Below the pieces are notes generated by a model, which was given only the letters and a program-made list of their open reading frames with translations, ran no database searches and was not told the origin of the DNA. From Anaeramoeba ignava (taxonomy: Eukaryota; Metamonada; Anaeramoebidae), in contig JAPDFW010000075.1 of assembly GCA_028826165.1 (NCBI GenBank), forward strand, positions 1 through 64,000: 64,000 bases of DNA, in the 5' to 3' direction. Below, piece after piece: positions 42,052 to 54,100 of this stretch (positions are counted from its first letter, which is position 1; every line of letters begins with the position of its first letter). Position numbers and translations under genes: made by a program.

Positions 42052-43482
42052 ATGTTGAAAAACCAAGAAAATTCTCAAAACCAAAATCCACTTTTGAAAA
42101 ATACAAAAGATCAAGAAGAAATGCAAAAAAGAATACAAATTCTTTTACAAAAAAAACAATACCAAGAAAAGAAACAAAAAGAAGAAGAATTAGAAAACGA
42201 AAGAAAGGAAAACCAAGAGGAAGAATCAGAATTTGAAAGATTGAGGAAAATTGAAAAAAGAAAGAAAATCGATGCAATTGTCCAACAAAGAATGCGAGAG
42301 AAAAATAAAGAGATGGAAAACAAAAAAAACGAACAAGAATCAAATTATGATCTGCAAGAAGTTACTGAAAGTTTAGATATACAGCGTGTTTGGTCTCAAG
42401 ACTCTTTTAGAAGCAATATTTCGAAACCAAAAAACACGATACAAAACGAGAAAATACAGCAAATTCTTGCAAGAAAAATACAGAAAGAGGAGAAAAATAC
42501 GGAAAAAACACCGAATAAAACAATCGCAATAAATCCGGTAAATTCGGATCCAATTCTCTCAATAATGAAAAAGAAACATAAACAACAAGCAATAAAAGAA
42601 AATATTTTACCGAATTCCGTTTCTAAATTACAAAATCGAGCACAAAGTACAAATTTTTTTTCAGATGAAAGTCCATTTATAGATAAGCAAGACTCTCTTC
42701 TTTTGCGACAAGGTTTGCAGATACTTTACAGAGGCATGAACTCAGAGAGTCTTGTTGTTTATAAAAGCACTCAAATAACAAGGGAGATGATGAGGAGTTT
42801 TTACGAGAAGGAATCATTTCCCGAAGAAATGGTTCGACTTTATATCAACTCGCTCAACAAAAGATTCTTTCAAAGTTCGAATCTCTTTATTTTTGATATC
42901 GACTTCTACCCCAAACTCATCTCAGAAGGACTTAAGTCTGACTTCGTTCTTCAGCAATTCAGCATTCTTGAAGATAAATTGTTCAAACTTGATCAGGCCA
43001 TAATCCCGATCAAGGAAATATCCGTCAATAATCAGTCTTATACGCTCCCAAACAAAACGGAAATAAACTGGTCATTAGCTGTTGTGAATTTTAATCGTCG
43101 AGTAATTGTTCATTTTGATTTGTTCCCAGAATCGGACAAACTAAGAATTCTTCATGATTTAATGAATGTTTTGCAGTTTTTCGCAAATATTTTTGATTCT
43201 CAGATATTTCGCTCTCATGGTGAATGGACATGGTTGACAAGAATGGATTTAGAAAAGAATTATAAATATTTACTTCCTTCAAAAAAATCAACTATTAATA
43301 ATTTAAGTGGAATTTTTATGTTGAATTTTCTTCAAATGGTTTTAAAACCGGATTTTATTAAAAAAAATGGGAAAATTGATATTGGAATTTTAAAAGAACT
43401 GAAACTAAAAGATGATGCAACATTTAGACTTTCAATTATTAATGATTTAATTTCTTTTTATAAAAATCAAGCTTTGAAATGA
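42052..43482 (+). CDS. Degenerate Ulp1/SENP-like (C48) protease-fold protein
   Basis: 476 aa from the first ATG after the TAA, in the same frame as the SH3-like part. Residues about 20-110 are a charged coiled coil (ERLRKIEKRKKIDAIVQQRM). The C-terminal 240 residues resemble the Ulp1 fold: TQITREMMRSFYEKESFPEE for the region that recognises SUMO-family proteins, then INWSLAVVNFNRRVIVHFD at the His-Trp...Asp site, then NNLSGIFML at the Asp-Cys-Gly site. The catalytic His is Asn and the nucleophile Cys is Ser, so it is probably an inactive protease that may still bind a ubiquitin-like protein. The middle of the domain is richer in G/C than its surroundings. The stop is TGA, unlike the TAA used by the other genes checked. 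No promoter-like tract precedes 42052, which favours one gene with 38491-42045. Confidence 0.6.
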   Translation: MLKNQENSQNQNPLLKNTKDQEEMQKRIQILLQKKQYQEKKQKEEELENERKENQEEESEFERLRKIEKRKKIDAIVQQRMREKNKEMENKKNEQESNYDLQEVTESLDIQRVWSQDSFRSNISKPKNTIQNEKIQQILARKIQKEEKNTEKTPNKTIAINPVNSDPILSIMKKKHKQQAIKENILPNSVSKLQNRAQSTNFFSDESPFIDKQDSLLLRQGLQILYRGMNSESLVVYKSTQITREMMRSFYEKESFPEEMVRLYINSLNKRFFQSSNLFIFDIDFYPKLISEGLKSDFVLQQFSILEDKLFKLDQAIIPIKEISVNNQSYTLPNKTEINWSLAVVNFNRRVIVHFDLFPESDKLRILHDLMNVLQFFANIFDSQIFRSHGEWTWLTRMDLEKNYKYLLPSKKSTINNLSGIFMLNFLQMVLKPDFIKKNGKIDIGILKELKLKDDATFRLSIINDLISFYKNQALK

Positions 43483-43532
43483 AATCCAAAAAAATTCAAA
43501 ACAAAATAAAAAATTTTTTTGAATATTATTTT

Positions 43533-46524
43533 TTATCTTTTAGTTCCATCAATTTCAAATTTTTTTGCTAGTTCAATTAAATCTTTTAATTTTGGATGAA
43601 TCTTATTATCTTTTTCATTGAATCTTTTTGAAATGAAACTATTTAAAGAAACCAAACCATTTCTGAAAATAAGTTTAAATATAGATTTTTCAATAGTGTT
43701 TTTAAACAAAAACTCTTCTTCATAAGGAAGTATTTTCTTATCAAGATAATAAAGCAAACGATTAGCAGTTACCAAAACCTCATTTAAGGTTCCTCTTTTG
43801 ATATTCATTTCCAATAATTTCAAACAAATTTTGCGATTGACTTTTTGATACGATTTCCTGAAAATTGAATTGCTAAAATATAAGAATTTTTTGCAACTCG
43901 GAAATTTTTCAATTTTCTTGCTAAATCTCCAATTAAATCAAAATCGGAATAAGAATATTTTTCAACTTCGCTTTTGATTTTCGTAATTCTTTTTGTTTTC
44001 TCTTCGTTTTTAAGAAAAGTGTTGAAACACTTGAGATCAGAATAGAGATATTGAATCAAAATATCCAACCATTTCTGGTATTCGATTCTGACATAATAGG
44101 GTTTGATTTGCGCTTCAGGAGCACTTCGTAGTTTTAAGATTCTTTTGGTTGATTTTTCTTGATTTAATTTAATATGGTCTTCGCAAAAATGCATTTGATT
44201 CATCAGCAAATTTTTCATTTAAATTTTCATTTGCATTTTCGTTCCAAAAATTTCTTGCAAAAGAATCTTCTGTTGATATTTCTGTTGATATTGAGTAAAT
44301 GTTTTCTTGGTTATCAATCAATGTGTCTTTTCCTTGATTTGATTTCATATTTTGGATATTTTTGAGGTTTTGCATTTTTAAGATTTTGGATTTTTGATAT
44401 TTTTCATATTTTCATGTTTTTCATGTTTTCATGTTTTTGGCTTTTTGGATCATTTTGCTTTCGTTTTCTTCAATAATCTCAATAAGTTCATCTTTTTCTT
44501 TTTGAGTGATTTCGGAAAAATTCTGGAAATTATAATTAATGATTTCTCCAAAAGGAACTCTTTTCTTTTTTTTGTTGCCAACAAGACTTCGTATATTTTT
44601 TTGGAAAACTTCAACACGCGATTCCATCATTCGCTCCCAGCCATATTCATTTGAGAAGTCGATGAGAATTTTGTAAATTTTCTTTTCCAACGGATTTTTA
44701 AGAGATAAACTTGGAAGATCTGAAAATTTTGATTTTGATTTTTCTTTGATTTCTGGGATTTTGCCTGATTTTTTAAGAAAAATAGGATCTTCAAAATTTT
44801 GAGAACAAAGATATTCAAAATTTGCTTTGAATTTGGACGAATTTGGAATTGTTATTCTTGCTGGAGTGGGAAACATTTCATCGAAGCAAATAATTGAGTT
44901 TCGTGAGCAATTGTTGTTTGTTTGAAAAGGAATATTATTGAGATTAACAAGAACACTGTGGAAGTTTTTCTGTCGTAAATGAGCCTTTGCGAGAAGTAAA
45001 TAAGGCTTTGGATAGAAAGGCACAATTGAAGTTAAATGACGTGCTAATTTGACAGCCTTGTTTATTTTGTTTGAAACAAGAAGGGTTTTGATAAGTTGGG
45101 AAATCAACGGAACCGAATTGATTTTTTTTTTGTATTGATTCGTCAAAACCGTTAATGCGCTTTTAGCATCTTTCAGTTTTAGATATGCCTTGCTAATTGG
45201 GATGGCAACTTCTGGCTCTTCATCAAGAAATTGAGTGAAAAATTTGATGAATAAGTTGAACCGATATTGCCCAAAAAGATATCTTTGAACCAATTTAACA
45301 TAAAAATTATATCCATTTGATGGGACTATTCTTGGTTGTGAACATCCGAGTTTTTTTCCTTTCCAAAAAACTGCTTCCGTTAAATTAAACAATTGGTTTT
45401 CATTTTCATAATCAAATTGGTTTTCGACAATATTGACAATCGGAATTTTTTGGAAAGGATTGATATAATGGGAGATGACTTTCCGAAAGAACGAGGATAT
45501 CAGTGTTTCGTCCCAAACTGTTGCTTGTTTGCGATACTTGCGAATTTTTTGGGCTGATTGATTCGCATTGATTCGAGTAACTGTATGCTTGTTTATTCTT
45601 GATTTTTCCAAATTATCTTGTGAATTGTAATTATCATTATTATCAGTAATATGATAATCATCATAATCATAATCATCATCATCGTTTTGACTGATTTTAA
45701 TATTTTTCATCAGAAATACCGAAAAATTATCACTCATTAAGAATTTTTATCATCTTCAAAGTCTTTTCCACTGCTAATTTCAGTTGTACTAAAGCTTTTA
45801 TCATTGGTTTGTTCAAATTTTGAATTTCGGAAATTTCTGTTTCTGAATTTGATATTTTTCTGGTTTTTGAATTTATTTTCATTTGAATTTTTCATTTAAA
45901 TTTTTCATTTGAATTTTTGATTTGAATTTTTCATTTGAATTTTTTCAATTTTTTTTGATTTGAATTTTTCATTTAAATTCTCTTCATAATTCAAATAATC
46001 CTCATCAAAAGTTGATTCATTTAATCCATCGTTTTCTGTTTTCAAGGCATTTGGTTTTTGAACTGAGCTGATAAGACTTGTGATATGGGGTTCAACATCG
46101 ACACAAACACCACCTCTATCAATAAAAAAGAATTGCAATTTATTTGGAAGAGTGAAATGAATATGAAGGTCAATTTTAGAAAAAGTTAAAAAGAATAATA
46201 AGAACACGAAACAATCGACCATTTTTTCTTTAAAAAACGTGCATTTTCTTGAGATTTCAACAATAAATGAAGATATTTCACAATTGATCCAATATTTGAA
46301 GTATCAACTCCAATTACATAATGATAAAATCCAACTACTTTATGTGCTTTTTGATTTGTTTTCGTTTTTTTTTTGTGATTGAATGATTCTGTTTTGATTA
46401 CGTGACAAAGATCAAGTGGTCCAAGTCCTGTTTTGATTAATTTTAATTGGATTTCTCTTGCTAATAATGATTCTCCAAAAATAGCTTCTTCTGCTTCATG
46501 TGTTAAAGAAAGAACGTCTGACAT
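43533..46524 (-). pseudogene. Second exomer (ChAPs)-like gene, broken by frame shifts
   Basis: A paralogue of the gene at 32151-34946, read from 46524 downwards. The N-terminus (GLGPLDLCHVIKTESF, GFYHYVIGVDTSNIGSI) is intact to about 46190. There a T is missing from a run, and reading resumes in another frame (FSKIDLHIHFTLPNKL). The long middle part (45737-44421) is open and contains the TPR region (SVPLISQLIKTLLVSNKINK, PKPYLLLAKAHLRQKNFHSV). Further shifts occur between 45905 and 45740, near 44400 and 44215, and near 43835, where one A is missing before KLLEMNIKRGT. No Gln-Asn tract is present. Introns do not explain the joins, because the frames abut without GT-AG sequence. Its middle has higher G/C than the first copy. 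Confidence 0.65.
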
Positions 46525-46899
46525 ATTTTTTTTTTAAAATAAAATAAGATAAAAAATGAAAAAAATGAAAAAAATAAAAAATTAAAATTAAATTTAAAAT
46601 TAAAATTTAAATTAAAATTAAAATTAAAATTAAAATTAAAATTAAAATTAAAATTAAAATGAAAAATTAAAATTAAAATTTAAAATTAAAATTAAAATTA
46701 AAATTAAAATTTAAATTAAAAATTAAAATAAAAAATAAAATTAAAAAAAAGAAGAAAAAAAAAGAAGAAAAAAAAAAAAAAATTCCACTTTTTAAATTAA
46801 GTTATTTATTTTTATTTTTTTTTTAATTTCATTTTTTTCCTTTTTTTTTTTATTTTTTTTATTTAAATTTTTGTTTTGATTTTATTTTTAAATTAATAA
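46525..46899. repeat. AT-rich divergent intergenic region with hexamer array
   Basis: Between the broken exomer-like gene (-) and the kinase gene (+). On the minus strand the CATTTTTT motif lies just upstream of 46524. Positions 46580-46740 are TAAAAT hexamers like those of the RCC1-BTB array, followed by A-rich then T-rich runs to the ATG at 46900. Confidence 0.75.
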
Positions 46900-49800
46900 A
46901 TGAACCAAAAAAGTGAAAAAGCAAAAAATAAACACAAAAAAAACGAAAAACACAATAAAAATAAAGAAAAACATAAAGAAAAAAATAAAGAAAAAAATAA
47001 AGAAAAAACAAAAAACAAAAAGAAACAAGAATATGAAAGAACTAATGAAGAGGAAAATGAAGATATTTTCAAATTTATAAAAAAAATACCAAATTCAAAT
47101 TCAAATTCTGATTCTGATTCAAAATTAAAATCAAATTCAAAATCAAATTCAAAATCAAAATCAAAATCAAATTCAAAATCAAATTCAAAATCAAATCAAA
47201 ATCAAAATCAAAATCAAAATCAAAATAATAATGATACTGATAGTGATAATACAGTTAGTGAAGATGATAATGAAAATCAAAATCAAAATCAAAATCAAAA
47301 TCAAAATCAAAATCAAAATCAAAATCAAAATCAAAATCAAAATCAAAATCAAAATAATAATGATACTGATAGTGATAATACAGTTAGTGAAGATGAAAAT
47401 CAAAATCAAAATCAAAATCAAAATCAAAATCAAAATCAAAATCAAAATCAAAATAATAATGATACTGATAGTGATAATACAGTTAGTGAAGATGAAAATG
47501 AAAATCAAAATCAAAATCAAAATCAAAATCAAAATAATAATAATAATAATGATAATAATAATGATAGTGATAATACAGATACTGAAAATGAAAATGAAAA
47601 TGAAAATGAAAATGAAAATGAAAATGATTCTGAAAATGATTCTGAAAATGAAAATGAAAATGATGATAATGAAGATAAAAATGATTCTGAAAATGAAGAT
47701 GAAAATGATTCTGAAAATGATTCTGATAATGAAAATAATAATGATAATGATAATGAAAATGATTCTGAAAATGAAAATGAAAATGAAAATGAAAATGAAA
47801 ATGAAAATGAAAATGATTCTGAAAATGAAAATGAAAATGAAAATGAAAATGAAAATGATTCTGAAAATGAAGATGAAAATGAAAATGATACTGAAAATGA
47901 TACTGATAGTGATAATACAGATAATGAAGATGAAAATGATTCTGAAAATGATTCTGAAAATGATTCTGAAAATGATTCTGAAAATGATAAAATTCAAATA
48001 GCTTTGCAAAAAAAGAAGCAAAAAAAGAAGCAAAAAAATAAAGATAAAAATAAAGATAAAAATAAAGATAAAAAGAAACAAAGTAAAAGTGATAATGAAG
48101 AGAAAATAGATAATCAAAAACAAAAACAAAAAGGAGATCATAAATCAAACGATCATGATAAAAAACATTCAGGAAAAAAAGATAATAATAAAAATAATCA
48201 AAATCAAAATGAAAATGAAAATCAAAAAGGAGATCATAAAAATAAAGATAAAGATAAAAATAAAAATAAAGATAAAAACAAAAAAAATAAAAGTGATAAT
48301 GAAGAGAAAATAGATAATCAAAAACAAAAACAAAAACAAAAACAAAAAGCAGATCATAAATCAAATGATCTTGATAAAAAACATTCAAGAAAAAAAGATA
48401 ATCAAAATGAAAATGAAAATGAAAATCAAAAAGGAGATCATAAAAATAAGGATAAAAATAAAGATAAAAATAAAAAGAAAGATAAAAACAAAAAAAATAA
48501 AAGTGATAATGAGGAGAAAATAGATAATCAAAAACAAAAACAAAAACAAAAACAAAAAGCAGATCATAAATCAAATGATCTTGATAAAAAACATTCAAGA
48601 AAAAAAGATAATCATAAAAGTAATCAAAATCAAAATGAAAATGAAAATCAAAAAGGAGATCATAAAAATAAGGATAAAGATAAAGATAAAAATAAAAAGA
48701 AAGATAAAAACAAAAAAAATAAAAGTGATAATGAAGAGAAAATAGATAATCAAAAACAAAAACAAAAACAAAAACAAAAAGGAGATCATAAATCAAATGA
48801 TCATGATAAAAAACATTCAGGAAAAAAAGATAACAATAAAAATAATAAAAATCAAAATGAAAATGAAAATCAAAAAGGAGATCATAAAAATAAAGATAAA
48901 GATAAAGATAAAAATAAAAAGAAAGATAAAAACAAAAAAAATAAAAGTGATAATGAAGAGAAAATAGATAATCAAAAACAAAAACAAAAACAAAAACAAA
49001 AAGGAGATCATAAATCAAACGATCATGATAAAAAACATTCAGGAAAAAAAGATAATAATAAAAATAATCAAAATCAAAATGAAAATGGAAATGAAAAAGG
49101 AGATCATAAAAATAAAGATAAAGATAAAAATAAAAATAAAAATAAAGATAAAAACAAAAAAAATAAAAGTGATAATGAAGAGAAAATAGATAATCAAAAA
49201 CAAAAACAAAAACAAAAACAAAAAGCAGATCATAAATCAAACGATCATGATAAAAAACATTCAGGAAAGAGCAATAAAAATAATAAAGATAGATTTGAAA
49301 ATCAAAATCAAAACCAAAAAAAATCAAATGAAAATAAGCAAGAAACAAAGAAATCTCAAAAATTAGAAGAAAATAAACAGGAAAATACAAATCAAATTGC
49401 TCCAAAATTGAAAAAAACAGAACAATTACCAATAGGACAAGAATTTAAAGCAATAAAATTTCTTGGAAAAGGAAGTTTTAGTTATGTTTTTCAAGGAATA
49501 ATTTTGTCTAACAACAAATATTGTGCAATAAAAGCAATAAAATCAAAAAAATTGAGAAAGCATTCAACAAAAGTTTTTCAAGAAATTGAAGTGATGGAAA
49601 AAATAAAGCATAGAAATATTATCAAATTATATTGTGTTGAGCCTAAGGATTATAAAAATGTATATTCAATTTACTTCAAAAACAAAAAACATTTTTCAAA
49701 ATGATTTAAAAATTCAAATTTAAATTAAAAATAAAAAAGTCACAAAATATTTATATGATAATGGAATTTTGTAATATGGGCACTTTAGCGAGCTATTTAG

Positions 49801-50620
49801 AGAAAAACAAAAGAGAAATAACTATCGAAAAAATTAAAGAAATATTTTCACAAATTTGTATTGATTTTTAAATCCAAAAAATTCCAATTCCAAAAATCAA
49901 TGCTTGTATTTTTATATTTTTATATTTTTATAGTTCATGGATTAAATTATTTGTTCAAAAAAAATATGGTTCATCGAGATTTGAAACCAGATAATATTTT
50001 ATTGAAAAGATCATCAAAATCCAAGTTAGGATTTGTTATAAAATTAGGAGATTTTGGATTCGCAAAAAAAATAGCAAGAAAAGAATTTAAAAAGGAAGAT
50101 GTTTTAATGACAATTTGTGGAACTCCTTTATATATGGCACCAGAAGTATATTTAGATATAATTTTATCTTGTTGAAACAAATAAGAAATGATAAAAAATT
50201 TTTCAATTTTCAATTTGAATAGGTTTTGCGCGAAGATTCTTATAATTATAAAGCAGATTTATGGAGTTTGGGAGCAATTTTATATGAAATGATTACTGGT
50301 TATGCTGCTTTTAATGAAGCACCTTCTTCAAAAGCAATTAGAAAAATGCATGAAAAAAATACTGTTAAAGAACTTCCTCAAAAATTAAAAAGTAAAGAAA
50401 GAAAAAAAATTTTTGAGAACTTTTTGAACAAGCAAAAACAAAAACAATTTTATTCTTATTTCTTTTTTAGATGGATGTTCCTCAAGAATGTAAAGAATTG
50501 GTTAAAAGTTTATTAACTGTTGATCCAAATAAAAGAATAACAAGACAAGAAGTTAAAAACCATCCTTTTGTTCTTCCTTATCTAAATGTATTCATTCCAA
50601 AAAAAAATTTAAGAATTTAA
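46900..50620 (+). CDS. ATG1/ULK-like protein kinase with very long low-complexity N-terminus, five exons
   Basis: Exons 46900-49659, 49740-49857, 49934-50145, 50223-50391 and 50471-50620; introns are 76-80 nt. Residues 1 to about 840 are Asn/Gln/Glu/Asp/Lys repeats. The kinase domain from about 850 has every key motif: GKGSFSYVFQG, CAIKAIK, HRDLKPDN, DFGFA and GTPLYMAPE, the last split by intron 3 from VLREDSYNYKADLWSLG. VFQG, IYMIMEFCNMGTLASYL and KADLWSLGAILYEMITG resemble ULK1/Atg1, the autophagy-initiating kinase; other ULK-group kinases are possible. Exon 4 has one base too many for the last join. Either an extra A sits in the run at 50386-50391, or splicing uses GTTAAAG at 50364 (107-nt intron). 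About 1135 aa. Introns occur only in the kinase half. Confidence 0.8.
48080..49270 (+). repeat. In-frame tandem repeat of about 70-74 residues (210-222 bp) in the kinase gene
   Basis: About five and a half copies, each with NKKNKSDNEEKIDNQKQKQ, then DHKSNDHDKKHSGKKD, then a short NQNENENQ and KGDHKNKDKDK. Spacing between copies is 216, 210, 222 and 222 bp. All differences are multiples of three or six, so frame is preserved. Earlier in the gene, CAAAAT and GAAAAT hexamers alternate with a repeated NNDTDSDNTVSED block. Confidence 0.85.
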
Positions 50621-51107
50621 TTCTTTTTAATATTAATTATCAATTTTTATTTTACTTTAGAAAAAGGATGAAAAAAGAAGAAAATGAAAATTTAATATGA
50701 ATTAATTTCCCTTTTTTTTTTCAGAAAGAAAACAAAATCAAAAGAAAATTTATTTTTAATTCAATTCCTTTTTGAAATTTTTAAATAAAAATTTTTATCC
50801 GATTTAATAATTTTGAAAAATTAAATTATAAATTAAATATTATAAAATAATTTAATTAAAAATAATTAATTTAAATAATAGAATAAATTAAAAATAATTT
50901 AATTAAAAATAATCTAATTTAATAATTAATTATTTTATTATTTAATTTAAAAATATTAATAAAAAAATTTTTATCCGATTTAATAATTTTGAAAAATTAA
51001 ATTATAAATTAAATATTATAATATAATTTAATTAAAAATAATTAATTTAAATAATAGAATAAATTTAAAATAATTTAAATAATTTAAAATAAAAAAGAAA
51101 GAGAAAA
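50621..51107. other. Convergent intergenic region with a 104-bp direct repeat
   Basis: Between the convergent kinase and RasGEF genes. A block starting AAAAATTTTTATCCGATTTA at 50787 recurs at 50963, 176 bp apart, with about 104 nearly identical bases (50787-50890 and 50963-51066). It is not a simple repeat and contains the rare ATCCG word in both copies. No gene is visible. It may be a segmental duplication or the remnant of a mobile element. Confidence 0.75.
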
Positions 51108-54100
51108 TTAAAATTGACCTTCTTGATAAGCTTCAATTTGTAAAGATAATTCCCACATTTGATCTTCATTTAAAACAGGTTCTCTTTCAAAAAATTGTTT
51201 AATTTCACTTATTAACATAAAATTATATTCTTTTGATTGAAATTTTTTAATTTTCTTAATAACATCAAACATTCTTCTTCTTTTAGCCCAATTAATTAAA
51301 TTATTTTCAATTCGATTTGGAACTTCATCAATATTAGTTAAATCTGATAAATAAACTCCAAGATACGGAATTGTTGGTAATTCAGCTGAATCAACTAAAT
51401 TTCTCATTTCTTTAAATCCTCCTAATGCACTTGTTATTGAATTGAAATATTCATATCTTTCTCGAATCTTTTTTGGTATTTTCTTCCATGTTTTTGTTAA
51501 TCTTGAAATTGATGAATTTTGAATTCCTGCTACAAAACACATTACATCATTATAATTTCGAATCAAAAATAACTCTTCAATAATTTGAATCATTTTCTTC
51601 ATAATTTTTACTCTTTTATTCATTTTCTTTTCTTTTAAAATTTGACTAGAAACCCAATCAGAAATATAATTAAATCTTCTAATTAATGAAGTAATATTTG
51701 GACTAAGTTCTTTTTTATTTTTCTTTGTCCAAGAATGATTAAGTAATTCTTGTGTTTTAATTTTAGTGAATAAGTTATGTGTATGAAGTGTTATTTGTCT
51801 TGCAATTTCAATATCTTTAATTTTCATTAATTGAATTTTCATTGGATCAATATTTTTGGGTATTTGAGGTTTTGGTGCTAATTTAAATTCTTCATTACTC
51901 ATTCTTCTTCTTCTTATTATTTTATCATTATCATTATCATTATCATTATCATTATCATAAGTCATCCATACTGTTTTTTTTCTTGTTTTTTCTTTATGTT
52001 CTAATAAATCTTTAATTTTTCTTCCTTTCATTATAATTTTATCATTTTGATTTTTATCAACAATTTCATTTATAAAATGATTTATCATCGATTTAACTTC
52101 TTTTAAAACATGATAAGGATTCATTTCAATCTTATAACAAATTACTTCCATAACTTTTTCTTGAATAATATTTTCTTCATTTTCTTCTTTTAATTCTATT
52201 GGAATATTATATCTTTCAAATAATTTTTGAATAAATAAAACTTCATTTGTAATTGTTGGAAGAAGTTCTAAAAAAATATCAACAAATGTTGATGCAAATC
52301 CTTTTTTAGATGTTAAAAGTTCAATAGATTTATTTAAACTTGCTCCTCTAATTTTCTCAAATAAATATTTTCCTTTTGTTTCTGTTTCCCAAATGATATT
52401 TTCAATATTATTTCCAATTTCTTCCCAAAATCCTAATTCATCATTAACTTTTCAAAAACAAATAAATTTAATAAAATTAATAAATTTAATTATTAAATTT
52501 TTTTTTGGATTCTTTTTACTTTTTTCTTTCATTTTTGTTTCATTTGGATTATCATTTATTTCTATTCTTTTTTCATTCTTGTTTTTTAATTGATTTGGAT
52601 CTATAATTGATTTGTGAATTGGAAGTAATTTTAAAACAGTTCCTAATTTAACTCCTTGAATTGCAAGTGTTAATTCTTCATCTAATAAACTTAATTCAGT
52701 AATTTCTCCATATATTTTTTCATTTTCTTGATTTTTATTTTTTTCATTTTCTTGATTATCTTCTTCATAAATTACAAAATCTTCAATTTCAGAAATAAAA
52801 TCTTCACTTTTAAATTCATCATCTTCATCTTCAATTATTATTTCTTCTTCTTTTTTTTCTAATTCTTCTCGATAAAATAATGATATTCTTTTTATATGAT
52901 GAATACTTTTCTTAAAATGTATTAAATATAATGCATATTCTGTTTCTTTTTTGTATTTTAATTCATAATTTCTGCAAAATTCTTGAATAAGAGTTTTCAC
53001 TTTGATTGTAAAATCAACAATAATATTCACTTCTTTTTCTGATATTTTTTGATTTGTTTTTAAATCATAAGTTGGATAAATTATTGTTATTGGTGCTGGT
53101 TTAGGTTGTAAACTAATAAATAAATATCCATCAACCTATTTTTTAATTTTTTGATTTTTAATTTTTTAATTTTTAATTTAATTTTTTTAAATTTAAATTA
53201 CATAATATTGATAAATATAATCATATAAATATTGTTCATCATTTGTATCCATCCAAACTCCAAAATGTTTTTTAGATTTAATAGTTTGAAAATTAGTTTC
53301 TTTGTTTATTGGAATAAATGAATATTGATTTGGATCTTTTTCTAAATATTCATTAAAATTTTTTGAATTTGAAATTGAATTTAAATTTGGAATTGAAATT
53401 GAATTTGAATTTGAAATTAAACTTGATTTGGATAATGATAATGATGTTGATATTGATATAGATTTTGATATTGATATTTGTTTGGATAAATTAATTGGAT
53501 TTTCTAATTTTAATCCATAATCATCATAATTTGGGAATGATAATTCTTTGCAAGTATCTATTATTAAATCTTTTATTTTTTGATAAATTGAAACTGATTT
53601 CCATCTTGGTGTTAAATCATTTGGATTTTGTGGTAAAATTAAATCAATTTTGTTTTTGGGTTTTTTTCGAATTTCCAATAAATTTTCTTTATATTCTTTA
53701 ATATATTCTTCATTTTTTAAAAATTTATAATTATTTCCTTCTTTTTTCATTTTTTTTGGTTGATAAAATATTCCATATTCTTGATTTTTTATTAAATATT
53801 TTTCATTAAATTTTTCGATAACTTCTGAAACTTTTAAACTTTTTAAGCATTTAAATAGTTTACAAAAATTAGAGTTAACATTTAAAATATAAGTTTCTTG
53901 TTTTAAAATATTATTTTCTTTTTTCAAAATAATATTTTCTTTTCTTATTTCTTCTGGAAATTTTTTTAATTTTTCTTTGAATAAATTAATCAAATTTAAA
54001 ATTAATTCATCTTGAAAATTTGAATAAATAAAATTAAGAATATAAGAAAATAATTGAATTGTTTGAATATGAATTTTTCTTGAATAATCTAATTTATCTA

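Noticed and set aside
47191-49432. Open frames of 316 and 649 codons on - opposite the kinase N-terminus
   Set aside because: They are shadows of in-frame hexamer and 222-bp repeats on the coding strand, and their composition (Ile/Phe or His/Phe/Tyr) is just the complement of Asn/Lys/Asp codons.
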